Positions 8,766-16,745 of a stretch of DNA of 64,000 bases are shown here, one piece after another. Position numbers and translations under genes: made by a program. The stretch is from the NCBI RefSeq assembly GCF_000422245.1, contig NZ_ATHI01000027.1, forward strand, positions 151,478-215,477. Reading direction: 5' to 3'. Positions within the stretch are counted from its first letter, which is position 1. Every line of letters starts with the position of its first letter. This DNA comes from Alkalidesulfovibrio alkalitolerans DSM 16529 (lineage in GTDB: Bacteria > Desulfobacterota > Desulfovibrionia > Desulfovibrionales > Desulfovibrionaceae). Under the pieces are notes generated by a model. It ran no database searches. It had not been told where the DNA came from and was given only the letters and a program-made list of their open reading frames with translations.

Positions 8766-9373
8766 CCTGTCGCCGCTGCGCCGCCTGCTGCCGTGCGGCA
8801 GGCCCGGCCCTGCACGAGCAGGATCTGGACCTCGTTGGAACGGCCTTCGCCCTGGCCGATCTCATGACCCTGCGCGCAGGCGAGCCCGCCTTCGACCAGC
8901 CCGCTCAGGCCGTGCGGCCCCTTGCGGCCGAAATCGTCAAGCTCGCGAGCCTTAATCCCGAGGCCGGGCGCTGGGACTGCATCTTTCTCACGGAACAAGG
9001 CTGCGGCATCTACGCCTCGCGGCCGCTCGAATGCCGACTGCTCGACTGCCGCGACACCTCGGCCCTGGAAAACGCCTACGCCTCGGGCCGTCTGACGCGG
9101 CTGGACATTCTGCCACCCGAAAGCGCCCTGGCCGAAATAGTGCGCCTGCACGAGGAACGCTGCCCCATGGCCGAGGCCCTGGCTCTTTCGCGCGAGCACG
9201 GCATGGCGCATGCCCTCCTCGACGAGATGCTGGCCTTCGACCGCTCGCTGCGCGCGACCCTGGCCGAACGCGACCTCTCCCCGCCGCTCCTGCGCTTCCT
9301 GCTCGGCCGACCGCTCGACGCCGTGCTGCGCGCGGCCCAAACCGCCCCCGGCGCATTCGCGGCAAGGCCGTAG
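8741..9373 (+). CDS. YkgJ-family cysteine-cluster protein (zinc/iron-chelating)
   Basis: About 210 residues. The CRRCAACC motif near the N-terminus, followed by WDCIFLTEQGCGIYASRPLECRLLDCRDT, is the hallmark of the CxxCxxCC YkgJ/UPF0153 family, thought to bind Zn or Fe. The start is ambiguous: an ATG at 8741 overlaps the kinase gene by 25 bp, while a GTG at 8762 overlaps its stop codon directly (GTGA) and would place the protein start just before the first cysteine. Either start indicates coupling to the kinase gene. Function of the family is unknown. Confidence 0.8.
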   Translation: MPHGRPRVTCRRCAACCRAAGPALHEQDLDLVGTAFALADLMTLRAGEPAFDQPAQAVRPLAAEIVKLASLNPEAGRWDCIFLTEQGCGIYASRPLECRLLDCRDTSALENAYASGRLTRLDILPPESALAEIVRLHEERCPMAEALALSREHGMAHALLDEMLAFDRSLRATLAERDLSPPLLRFLLGRPLDAVLRAAQTAPGAFAARP

Positions 9374-9384
9374 TCACATATTTT

Positions 9385-10770
9385 TCACGCCTCGCCGGGG
9401 AGGGGGCATTCGGAAAGGTCAGGCCCCAGGTGCTGCTGGCCCGTGGATTCCAGCACCGCGCGCCAGTAGTCGGAGCGGATGTTGAGCCGTTTCTGGGCCG
9501 AGGTCACGAGGTGGAAGGGCAGATGCACGTAGCGGTCCTGCACCCTGGCCACGACCATGCCCGTCTTGCCCGCCATGCCCGCGTGCACCGCGTTCTGTCC
9601 CAGAAAGCCGCAATAGACGCGGTCGTTGGCGTTGGCCGGAACCGAGCGGATGATGTAGCTTGGGTCGATGAACTTGAGGGTGTAGGGGACATTGGCCGTG
9701 TTCAGGTGCTCGTCGATGGCCGAGCGCAACAGGCCGCAGATGTCGGGCAGCCTGAGGTTGCCCGAGGCGTCGCGCTCGCCCGAGGCCCGCACCAGGTGCT
9801 GGCCCGCGCCCTCGGCGACCACGATGACCGCGTGATGGCGGGAGGTGAGGCGCTGCGTCAGGGCGCTGAGAAGGCCTTTCTCGCCGTGCAGTTCGAAGGG
9901 GTATTCGGGGATCAGGACGAAGTTCACTTCCTTGAGGGCCAGTACGCTCTGGGCGGCGATGAAGCCGGAGTGCCGCCCCATGAGCTTGACCATGCCGATG
10001 CCGTTCAGCGCGCCCAGGGCCTCGGTGTGGGCCGAGCGGATGGCGCGCGTGGCCTGCTCCACGGCGGTGTCGAAGCCGAAGGAACGGGTGATGAAGTTGA
10101 CGTCGTTGTCGATGGTCTTGGGCACGCCGACGACCGAGACCAAGAGGCCCCGCCGCGCGACCTCGGCCTGGATGGCCGCGGCCGCCTTCATGGAGCCGTC
10201 GCCGCCGATGACGAAGAGGATGCCGATGTTCATACGCTCCAGCGCGTCCACGATTTCCTCGGGCGGTTGCGGCCCGCGCGACGAGCCGAGCAGGGTGCCG
10301 CCGAACTCGTGGATGTCGGTCACGCTGTCCGGGGTGAGCTCCATGATGTCGTGGTGGTAGCGGGGGATGAAGCCTTGCAGACCGAAGCGGATGCCGAAGC
10401 ACGCGGCCACGTCGTAGGCGTGGTAGGCCTCCATGACGATGGCGCGGATGACGTCGTTGATGCCGGGGCACAGCCCGCCGCAGGTGACGATGGCACATTT
10501 GGTCTTCTTGGGGTTGAAGAAGACCTTCGCGCGCGGCCCGGCCAGTTCGAAGGAAAGCGCCAGGTCCTCGTTGCCCGAAAGCCCGGAGACCTCCTCGTCG
10601 GTCAGTTCGATGCGCACCCGCGCCGCGTCGTCCATGAAGCGGCAGTAGCCGAGCGGGTTGTCGAACGCGCCCGCGCCCAGGCGGGGGATGGTCGTGTCGT
10701 GATCGACCGGGGCCGACGAGGCCGCCGGAGAAGTCGTGGCCTTGGTGGTGGATTTGCCGCGCGCGGCCAT
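9385..10770 (-). CDS. pfkA: 6-phosphofructokinase (group II-like, ATP-type signature)
   Basis: 461 residues. Motifs in order: TCGGLCPGIND near 95-105, IGGDGSMKAA, GVPKTIDND, MGRHSGFIA and LIPEYPF. GGDGS (Gly where PPi-dependent enzymes have Asp) points to ATP as donor, whereas PKTIDND keeps the Lys shared with the long PPi/ATP group, so this is the mixed-signature long PFK type found in spirochetes, plants and deltaproteobacteria. It phosphorylates fructose 6-phosphate in glycolysis. A Lys/Ala/Thr-rich N-terminal 30 residues looks disordered. AAGGAG precedes the ATG. The gene is convergent with the YkgJ-like gene. Confidence 0.92.
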   Translation of the reverse strand: MAARGKSTTKATTSPAASSAPVDHDTTIPRLGAGAFDNPLGYCRFMDDAARVRIELTDEEVSGLSGNEDLALSFELAGPRAKVFFNPKKTKCAIVTCGGLCPGINDVIRAIVMEAYHAYDVAACFGIRFGLQGFIPRYHHDIMELTPDSVTDIHEFGGTLLGSSRGPQPPEEIVDALERMNIGILFVIGGDGSMKAAAAIQAEVARRGLLVSVVGVPKTIDNDVNFITRSFGFDTAVEQATRAIRSAHTEALGALNGIGMVKLMGRHSGFIAAQSVLALKEVNFVLIPEYPFELHGEKGLLSALTQRLTSRHHAVIVVAEGAGQHLVRASGERDASGNLRLPDICGLLRSAIDEHLNTANVPYTLKFIDPSYIIRSVPANANDRVYCGFLGQNAVHAGMAGKTGMVVARVQDRYVHLPFHLVTSAQKRLNIRSDYWRAVLESTGQQHLGPDLSECPLPGEA

Positions 10771-10902
10771 GCGGTGCTCCTTGCGCCGTTGAGGTCGTTT
10801 CAGCGAAGGGCATTGTGACCCGTGGCGGCGGCAATGGCAAGTCCGGCGCGGGAGTCACGCGCGGCGGGCGGGGTACAAGGGGCGGTTCGCCGGGCGCGGC
10901 GA

Positions 10903-12192
10903 CTACTTGGAGCGGGACTCGCCCGCGTTGTCCATGTAGTAGCCGACCTTGGCCCTGGGGTTCAGGTAGGTGAATATCTCCTTGGGCAAGTGCGTGGGGT
11001 GGATGGACTTGACGACCGAGAGGTCGGGGTCCTCCTCCATGTCGAAGATGATGGCCTCGTCGCGCGGCACCTCGGGATCGTAGATCAGAAGCGACGGCTT
11101 GAGCGGGTTTCGCTGGTTGACCGCGATGACGAGCCCGATGATCTCGTTGGAAAGCTGGACGATGGTTCCCGGCGGGTAGATGCCCAGGCAGCGGATGAAG
11201 CTCGCGAAGACCTGCATGTCGAGCTTGGTCTTCATCTTGCCGAACATGGCGGCCATGGCCTGGTACGGCGTAACGGCCTTGGTCTGATCCGGGTGGTTGA
11301 CCAAGTTGTCGTAGATGTCGCAGATGGCCGCGATGCGGGCCGTTACCGCTATCTTCGCCCCCTTCAGGTGCATGGGGTAGCCCGAGCCGTCCATACGCTC
11401 GTGGTGCTGGTAGATGACCCGCAGCGCGGGGTCCGTGAAGCCGCCCGCCTTGACCGCAATCTCCACGCCGTATTTGGGGTGCATCTGGATGAGTTGGATC
11501 TCGGCCTTGGTGTGCGTGGGTTTGCGCAGGATCTTCTTCTCGATCTTGTTCTTGCCGATGTCGTGAAACATGGCCCCAAGGCCGAGCGCCTTGAGGTCCT
11601 CGGGGGACAGGCCGAACTCGCGGCCAAGCATCATGCCCAGCACGGCCACGTTCAAAGAGTGGTAGAACAGCCCCTCGTCCGTGGCCTTGGAGTCCATAAG
11701 ATGAACCACGGCGTCACGCTCGTCCAAAAAGACGTCCGCCATGTCCGAGACGAGCGCCTGGGCATTCTGCACGGCCTCGCCCGAGCCGGCCATGATCCCG
11801 GTCATCATCCCGGGCACGGCGGCCAGCGACTTGCGGTAGTTCTCCTCGCAGCGTCTGATCTCCTCACGCTTCTGCTTCAACCGTTCGATGCGCTCCTTCT
11901 TGATGGCCCACATCTTCTCCAGGGCCGGATCGGGCTGCTTCTTGACCTTGGGTCCCTGTTCGGACGGCTTGGCGGCCTTGGGCGCGTCGGGCAGGCGGTC
12001 GGATTTGGCCGGGACGCAGATGACCTCCTCCACACCGCTCTCCTTGAGGGTACGGATCTGTTCCTCGGACTTGATCTTGAACTTGTTGAAGAGGAACGGG
12101 TGGTTGAACCAAGCCCCGTCGAGCTTGATGAAGACGCCCGGCTGGAGCTGGTCCACATGGACCCGGTACTCCGGTATGCTGAATTTGCCCAT
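10903..12192 (-). CDS. HD-GYP domain protein, probable cyclic-di-GMP phosphodiesterase
   Basis: 429 residues. The N-terminal ~75 residues (VHVDQLQPGVFIKLD, FKIKSEEQI) match DUF3391, the usual partner of HD-GYP domains. A Lys/Glu-rich coiled linker (about 80-125) follows, then the HD-GYP domain with FHDIGK (H210, D211), YQHHERMDGSGYP (H263, H264 and the GYP at 271-273) and the downstream DIYD. All catalytic residues look intact, so hydrolysis of c-di-GMP is likely. Cytosolic, no receiver domain. It precedes the phosphofructokinase gene on the same strand by about 130 bp, but a shared role is not evident. Confidence 0.9.
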   Translation of the reverse strand: MGKFSIPEYRVHVDQLQPGVFIKLDGAWFNHPFLFNKFKIKSEEQIRTLKESGVEEVICVPAKSDRLPDAPKAAKPSEQGPKVKKQPDPALEKMWAIKKERIERLKQKREEIRRCEENYRKSLAAVPGMMTGIMAGSGEAVQNAQALVSDMADVFLDERDAVVHLMDSKATDEGLFYHSLNVAVLGMMLGREFGLSPEDLKALGLGAMFHDIGKNKIEKKILRKPTHTKAEIQLIQMHPKYGVEIAVKAGGFTDPALRVIYQHHERMDGSGYPMHLKGAKIAVTARIAAICDIYDNLVNHPDQTKAVTPYQAMAAMFGKMKTKLDMQVFASFIRCLGIYPPGTIVQLSNEIIGLVIAVNQRNPLKPSLLIYDPEVPRDEAIIFDMEEDPDLSVVKSIHPTHLPKEIFTYLNPRAKVGYYMDNAGESRSK

Positions 12193-12324
12193 TGCGGTAT
12201 GTATATCCTTTTTTCGTGCTTGAGGCAGGAGGATAGGCCCTGCCTCGCGTCATGGCAAGACCATGGAACGGCAGGAAAAAACGTCATGGTCTGCACGCGC
12301 GCCCCAAAAGGGCGAATCGCGCTT

Positions 12325-13245
12325 TCAGGAGCCTTGGTCGTCCCTGACCAGCACCCCATCGCGGTTTTGCAACTCGGGATGGATGTCGCGGTGCATCTCC
12401 TCCACGACCCGCAAGACGCCCTGGCCCAGGTCCATGTGCAACGGCGGCGCGTATTTTCGGCCCATGCGCGGACTGAAAGAGTAGGGCGTGATCTCGTAAT
12501 GGGCGGAACTTTTCTCGGAGAAGAACTCGAAGCGCACCTCGCCGCCGAGGATCTCGCCGATCATCTTCATCACGTCGCCCACACGCATGGCCTGATGCCC
12601 CGTGAGCACCACACGAGCGTTGGCGAACTCGGGCTTCAGGATGTCCACGCTGGCCAGGGCCGCGTCCTCCACGTGGATATACTCGCGCAAAGCGTCTGGA
12701 CTGCCGTAGTAGCGGATCACGCCCTCGGTCATGGCCTGGTGCACGAAGCGATGGATGGCGTTTCGCAGGTCGGCGCGCGGCCCGTAGAGCGAACCGTAGC
12801 GCAAGATAGTGTATTCCAGGCCGAAATTCTCGTTGTAGGTCTCGATGTACAGCTCGCTGGCCTGCTTGGAACAGCGGTAGAAGCCGCCCGAGGCGCTGTA
12901 GACATAGACCGTGGAGGCGTAGACGAAACGCTTCACGCCTTCCAGGCGGCAGGCTTCGAGCAGCACGACGTTGCCCAGGATATTGGCCTTGACCGTCTCC
13001 ACGGGCAGTTCGTTGGCTTCGCCGATGTCCGCGATACCCGCGAAATTGAAGACCGCTTCCGCTCCCCTGACGGCCTCGCGCACCGCCGCCTCGTCCAGGA
13101 TGTCGCCCAGGATCATGCGCTGGCCGGGCTTAAGCCAGCGCGAGGTCGCGCGGTCGAAGATCGTGACCTCGTGGCCCGCGTCCGACAGCTTGTCGCAGAC
13201 GTGCGAGCCCAGAAATCCCGACCCGCCGAAAACCGTGACCCTCAT
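12325..13245 (-). CDS. NAD-dependent nucleotide-sugar epimerase/dehydratase (extended SDR)
   Basis: 306 residues with the Rossmann glycine motif GGSGFLGSH at 8-16, the STVYVYS catalytic Ser/Thr region, and YRCSK as the YxxxK active site. RYGSLYGPRA and REYIHVEDAA are typical of GalE/RfbB-like enzymes. The ATG overlaps the stop of the dehydratase gene (ATGA), so the two are translated together. It probably modifies the sugar produced by the neighbouring 4,6-dehydratase. Exact substrate cannot be read from sequence. Confidence 0.88.
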   Translation of the reverse strand: MRVTVFGGSGFLGSHVCDKLSDAGHEVTIFDRATSRWLKPGQRMILGDILDEAAVREAVRGAEAVFNFAGIADIGEANELPVETVKANILGNVVLLEACRLEGVKRFVYASTVYVYSASGGFYRCSKQASELYIETYNENFGLEYTILRYGSLYGPRADLRNAIHRFVHQAMTEGVIRYYGSPDALREYIHVEDAALASVDILKPEFANARVVLTGHQAMRVGDVMKMIGEILGGEVRFEFFSEKSSAHYEITPYSFSPRMGRKYAPPLHMDLGQGVLRVVEEMHRDIHPELQNRDGVLVRDDQGS

Positions 13246-15188
13246 GCCGCATCCTCCGTGTTCCCGCCGTTTCCGATGACGCAGGCGGCGTCCTGCATGG
13301 CGTACTCAGGCACGACCTCGGCCAGCACACGCTTGATGGCGCAGGCGTCGAAGCGGGCCGCGTGCAGGAGAAGCTCGTCCAGCCGCTGCCACAGCCAGGT
13401 CCGGTAGGCCTCGCGCGTGCCGTATCCGTGCCAATTGTTGTCGTTGCGAAGGAGCATGATCTTGTCGTGTTCGGTATGGACCACGTCCTCGCCTTCGGTA
13501 ATGAGTTCCTCGTAGAGCTTCTCGCCCTCGCGAAGCCCGGTGAAGGATATCTCGACGTCCACCCCCGGCTCCTTGCCCGCGAGGCGGATCAGGTCGCGCG
13601 CCATGTCCGCGATGCGCACGGGCGTACCCATCTTGAGCAGAAAGAGGTCGCCCTGCGCGCCCATGGCGCCGGCCTGCAAAATGAGTTGCGCGGCCTCGGC
13701 GATGGTCATGAAATAGCGTGTGACATCGGGGTGAGTCACTGTCACGGGGCCGCCGCGCTTGATCTGCTCCATGAACAACGGGATGACCGAGCCCGAGGAG
13801 CCGATGACGTTGCCGAAGCGCACGGCCATAAATTTCGTCCCGCTGCCGGTCAGAGCCTGCATGATGAGTTCCGTGACCCGCTTGGAGGCTCCCATGACGT
13901 TGGTGGGGCGCACGGCCTTGTCCGTGGAGACGAGCACGAAACGTTCGGCCCTGTGGGCGACGGCGGTCTCGATGAGCGCCCTGGTGGCCACGATATTGTT
14001 GTCCACCGCCTGCCAGGGATTCTTCTCGACCAGCGGCACGTGTTTGTAGGCCGCGGCGTGGAAAACGGCGTCGGGCCTGTGCTCCGAAAAGACGCGGGTG
14101 AGTAGCTCCCTGTCCTGCACCCGGCCGAGTACGGCGACATAGTTCGTGAATCCGAAGACGTGCCGAAGCTCCATCTCGATGGAGTAGAGGTTGTATTCGC
14201 CCGCGTCCATGAGCACGAGCCGGCCCGGATTGAAGCGCGCGATTTGGCGCGTCAGCTCCGAGCCGATGGAACCGCCGCAGCCAGTCACAAGCACGGTCTT
14301 GCCCGTGAGATAGCCACTGATGCGCTCGACCTGGAGGTCCGCGGGTTCACGGCCGAGGAGGTCCGCGAAATCGACCTCCCGCAGATCCGCGATGCGCACG
14401 TTCCCGCCGATGAGCGACGCCATGCCGGGCACGGTCTTGAAGGGAACCCCGGCCCGTTCGCAGGTTTCGACCACGCGGCGCATCTGCGCGCCCGTGGCCG
14501 AAGGCATGGCGATGACCACCTCGTCGGCCCGCCGTGCGGCCGCCAGTTCCCCCAGATCGTCCACCGGGCCGAGCACGGGCACGCCATGCACCTGTCGGCC
14601 CAGCTTGGCCGGATCGTCGTCAAGAAACCCCACGGGCACGAGCCCAAGTGCCGTGTTCCGGACCATTTCCCTGAATATCTGCTCACCGGCCGAGCCCGCG
14701 CCGAGAATCATCACCCTTTTACGCCCCTTGCCCCGTTTAGAAAAGCTCATGACGCTTTGCAACGCCTGAGTCAGGGATTCGGAACCATGCTCGAAGGAGC
14801 GGCGGATGGCGAGGCGCAGCCCCGCGGTGAGGGCCACGGTCAGCATGCAGTCGAGCAGAAACACGGCCCGTGAAAAGCCGGTGAAGCCCTTCCAGAAAAG
14901 CACCAGAACAGTGAGCAGGACGAGCGAGATGATTGCGGCCTGCACCAGTCGTCCGATCTCATAGAAGCTCGTGAAGCGCCACATGCCCCGATAGAGGCCG
15001 AAAAACCAATAGCAGGTGATTTTGACGGGCACGAAGACCGGCAGCAGGATTTTGAACTGCGCCTCGTAATAGGGCGGCAGGCCGAACTCGAAGCGGACCA
15101 GGAAGGCCAGCCACAAGGACAGGGCGAACAGGGCGGCGTCGGCGGCCAGCATGAGCCAGAAATTTCTGTTGGTCAGTTGGGCCTTCAT
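13242..15188 (-). CDS. Membrane UDP-N-acetylhexosamine 4,6-dehydratase (CapD/PglF/FlaA1 family)
   Basis: 648 residues. Four hydrophobic segments (within about 1-130) anchor the protein. A CoA-binding-like Rossmann domain follows (GAGSAGEQIF), then an SDR domain with GCGGSIGSE and the STDKAVRPTNVMGASKR segment, where Met replaces Tyr in the usual YxxxK, as in PglF/WbpM. It should produce UDP-4-keto-6-deoxy-HexNAc. The divergent aminotransferase gene at 15587 would act next, giving a 4-amino-4,6-dideoxy sugar for surface glycans or protein glycosylation. Start is the ATG before the first TM; upstream in-frame sequence is not family-like. Confidence 0.9.
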   Translation of the reverse strand: MKAQLTNRNFWLMLAADAALFALSLWLAFLVRFEFGLPPYYEAQFKILLPVFVPVKITCYWFFGLYRGMWRFTSFYEIGRLVQAAIISLVLLTVLVLFWKGFTGFSRAVFLLDCMLTVALTAGLRLAIRRSFEHGSESLTQALQSVMSFSKRGKGRKRVMILGAGSAGEQIFREMVRNTALGLVPVGFLDDDPAKLGRQVHGVPVLGPVDDLGELAAARRADEVVIAMPSATGAQMRRVVETCERAGVPFKTVPGMASLIGGNVRIADLREVDFADLLGREPADLQVERISGYLTGKTVLVTGCGGSIGSELTRQIARFNPGRLVLMDAGEYNLYSIEMELRHVFGFTNYVAVLGRVQDRELLTRVFSEHRPDAVFHAAAYKHVPLVEKNPWQAVDNNIVATRALIETAVAHRAERFVLVSTDKAVRPTNVMGASKRVTELIMQALTGSGTKFMAVRFGNVIGSSGSVIPLFMEQIKRGGPVTVTHPDVTRYFMTIAEAAQLILQAGAMGAQGDLFLLKMGTPVRIADMARDLIRLAGKEPGVDVEISFTGLREGEKLYEELITEGEDVVHTEHDKIMLLRNDNNWHGYGTREAYRTWLWQRLDELLLHAARFDACAIKRVLAEVVPEYAMQDAACVIGNGGNTEDAA

Positions 15189-15217
15189 CCGTTTTCCCGG
15201 CAATCGCGATGGGGCGG

Positions 15218-15246
15218 AAAGTAGCCCCAGGCGGGGCAAATTGCAA
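15218..15246 (-). promoter_or_regulatory. Candidate sigma-70 promoter for the dehydratase-epimerase pair
   Basis: Read on the minus strand: TTGCAA (15241-15246), 17-bp spacer, TACTTT (15218-15223). This puts a transcription start about 20 bp upstream of the dehydratase ATG. Confidence 0.45.
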
Positions 15247-15391
15247 ACGCCGGGGCAGCAAAAAAAGGTCGCCTGGGCGCATTCCCGGGGGGTGACACTG
15301 AACGAACGTGCCCCTTTGCGCGCCAAACCCCTGGGACCCATGGGTATTTACAACGGGAACGACATTTGGGCTGACGGAACGCTCTATTCCC

Positions 15392-15513
15392 GGGCCGTTC
15401 AAAAAATCTCAAGCGAGGCCGCACAAAAACGCCAGGTCCGACGCGTAGTAAAGAATAGGCGAGGGGTCGGCGCTTTCGCACAACGCCGAAGATGGGGCTT
15501 TTTCAGCGGCCTG
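15392..15513 (+). repeat. Family A palindromic repeat, diverged copy
   Basis: Shares the outer GGCCGTT/CAGCGGCC ends, the GACGCGTA...GCGAGG core and the GGGGCTTTTTCAGC end with other A copies. It sits between two divergently transcribed sugar-biosynthesis genes. Confidence 0.65.
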
Positions 15514-15586
15514 GGGCAGGCCGTCTTGTGGTTTGCCCGCCCCGGATGTACAAGCCCCGGCATCCGGCCCGCCCAAGGAGCAGCGC

Positions 15587-16741
15587 ATGAGCATTCCCTT
15601 CATCGACCTCAAATCCCAGTTCGCCCGCCTCGAACCAGAGATCCGCCGCCGCATGGACGCCGTGCTGGCCCATGGCCAGTACATCATGGGGCCGGAGATA
15701 CGGGAATTGGAAGAGAAGCTGGCGGCATTCGCGGGCACGCGCTTTTGCCTCTCCTGCTCTTCGGGCACGGACGCCCTGTTGCTGCCGCTCATGGCCCTGG
15801 GCGTGGGCCCCGGCGACGCGGTCCTGACCTCGGCCTACTCCTTCTACGCCACGGCCGAGGTCATCGCCCTGCTCGGGGCCACCCCCGTGTTCGTGGACAT
15901 CGACCCCGCGACCTACAACATGGACCCGGCCGCGCTTGAGCGGGCCGTCCACGCCCTCTTGCAAAACGACCCCGCTCTGCACCCGCTGCCCAAGGGCTAC
16001 GAGTCCCTGACCCCACGCGCAGTCATTCCCGTGGACCTTTTCGGCCTGCCCGCCGACTACGCGGCCATCGAGGCCGTGGCCTCCGCCCACGGCCTGCCCA
16101 TCATCGAGGACGCGGCCCAGGGCTTCGGTGGGGCCGTCAACGGCAAGCGCGCGGGCTCCTTCGGCCTGTGCGCGGCCACAAGCTTTTTCCCGGCCAAACC
16201 GCTTGGCTGTTACGGCGACGGCGGCGCGATCTTCACCGACGACGAGGCGCTGCACGAAAAGCTCATCTCGCTGCGCGTCCATGGCCAGGGTTCGGACAAG
16301 TACGAGAACGTGGCCGTGGGGCTCAATGCCAGGCTGGACACCCTGCAGGCAGCCATCCTGCTGCCCAAGCTCGAAATCTTCCCCGAGGAACTGGAGCTTC
16401 GCCAAGTCGCGGCCGCGCGCTACACCGAGCGCCTCTCCGGTCTCGTGGAGACGCCCGTGATTCCGGATGGCTACTTCAGCGCCTACGCGCAATACACCGT
16501 ACGCACCGACCGCCGCGAGCAACTCATGAGCGGCCTTTCGGCCTCGGGCGTGCCGACCATGGTCTACTACCGCATTCCCCTACACCAGCAGCCGGTCTTC
16601 GCCCACCTGGGCTACCGGGAAGGCGACATGCCACACAGCGAAAAGGCCTCGCGCGAGGTGGTCAGCCTGCCCATGCATCCATGGCTCACGGAGGCCGACG
16701 CCGAGACCATCGGCAACGCGGTGCGCGCGGTTCTGTGGTAG
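15587..16741 (+). CDS. DegT/DnrJ/EryC1-family sugar aminotransferase
   Basis: 384 residues, PLP-dependent. The opening IPFIDLKSQ, the cofactor region SCSSGTDALLL, the EDAAQGFGG aspartate region and the Schiff-base lysine in FFPAKPLGCYGDGGA are all present, as is HGQGSDKYENVAVGLNARLD. Best resemblance is to WbpE/WlbC/PglE-type enzymes that aminate 3- or 4-keto nucleotide sugars. With the divergent 4,6-dehydratase and epimerase it makes a three-enzyme amino-sugar route. AAGGAG lies 7 bp before the ATG. The stop is 4 bp from the RlmD-like gene. Confidence 0.92.
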   Translation: MSIPFIDLKSQFARLEPEIRRRMDAVLAHGQYIMGPEIRELEEKLAAFAGTRFCLSCSSGTDALLLPLMALGVGPGDAVLTSAYSFYATAEVIALLGATPVFVDIDPATYNMDPAALERAVHALLQNDPALHPLPKGYESLTPRAVIPVDLFGLPADYAAIEAVASAHGLPIIEDAAQGFGGAVNGKRAGSFGLCAATSFFPAKPLGCYGDGGAIFTDDEALHEKLISLRVHGQGSDKYENVAVGLNARLDTLQAAILLPKLEIFPEELELRQVAAARYTERLSGLVETPVIPDGYFSAYAQYTVRTDRREQLMSGLSASGVPTMVYYRIPLHQQPVFAHLGYREGDMPHSEKASREVVSLPMHPWLTEADAETIGNAVRAVLW

Positions 16742-16745
16742 ACTG

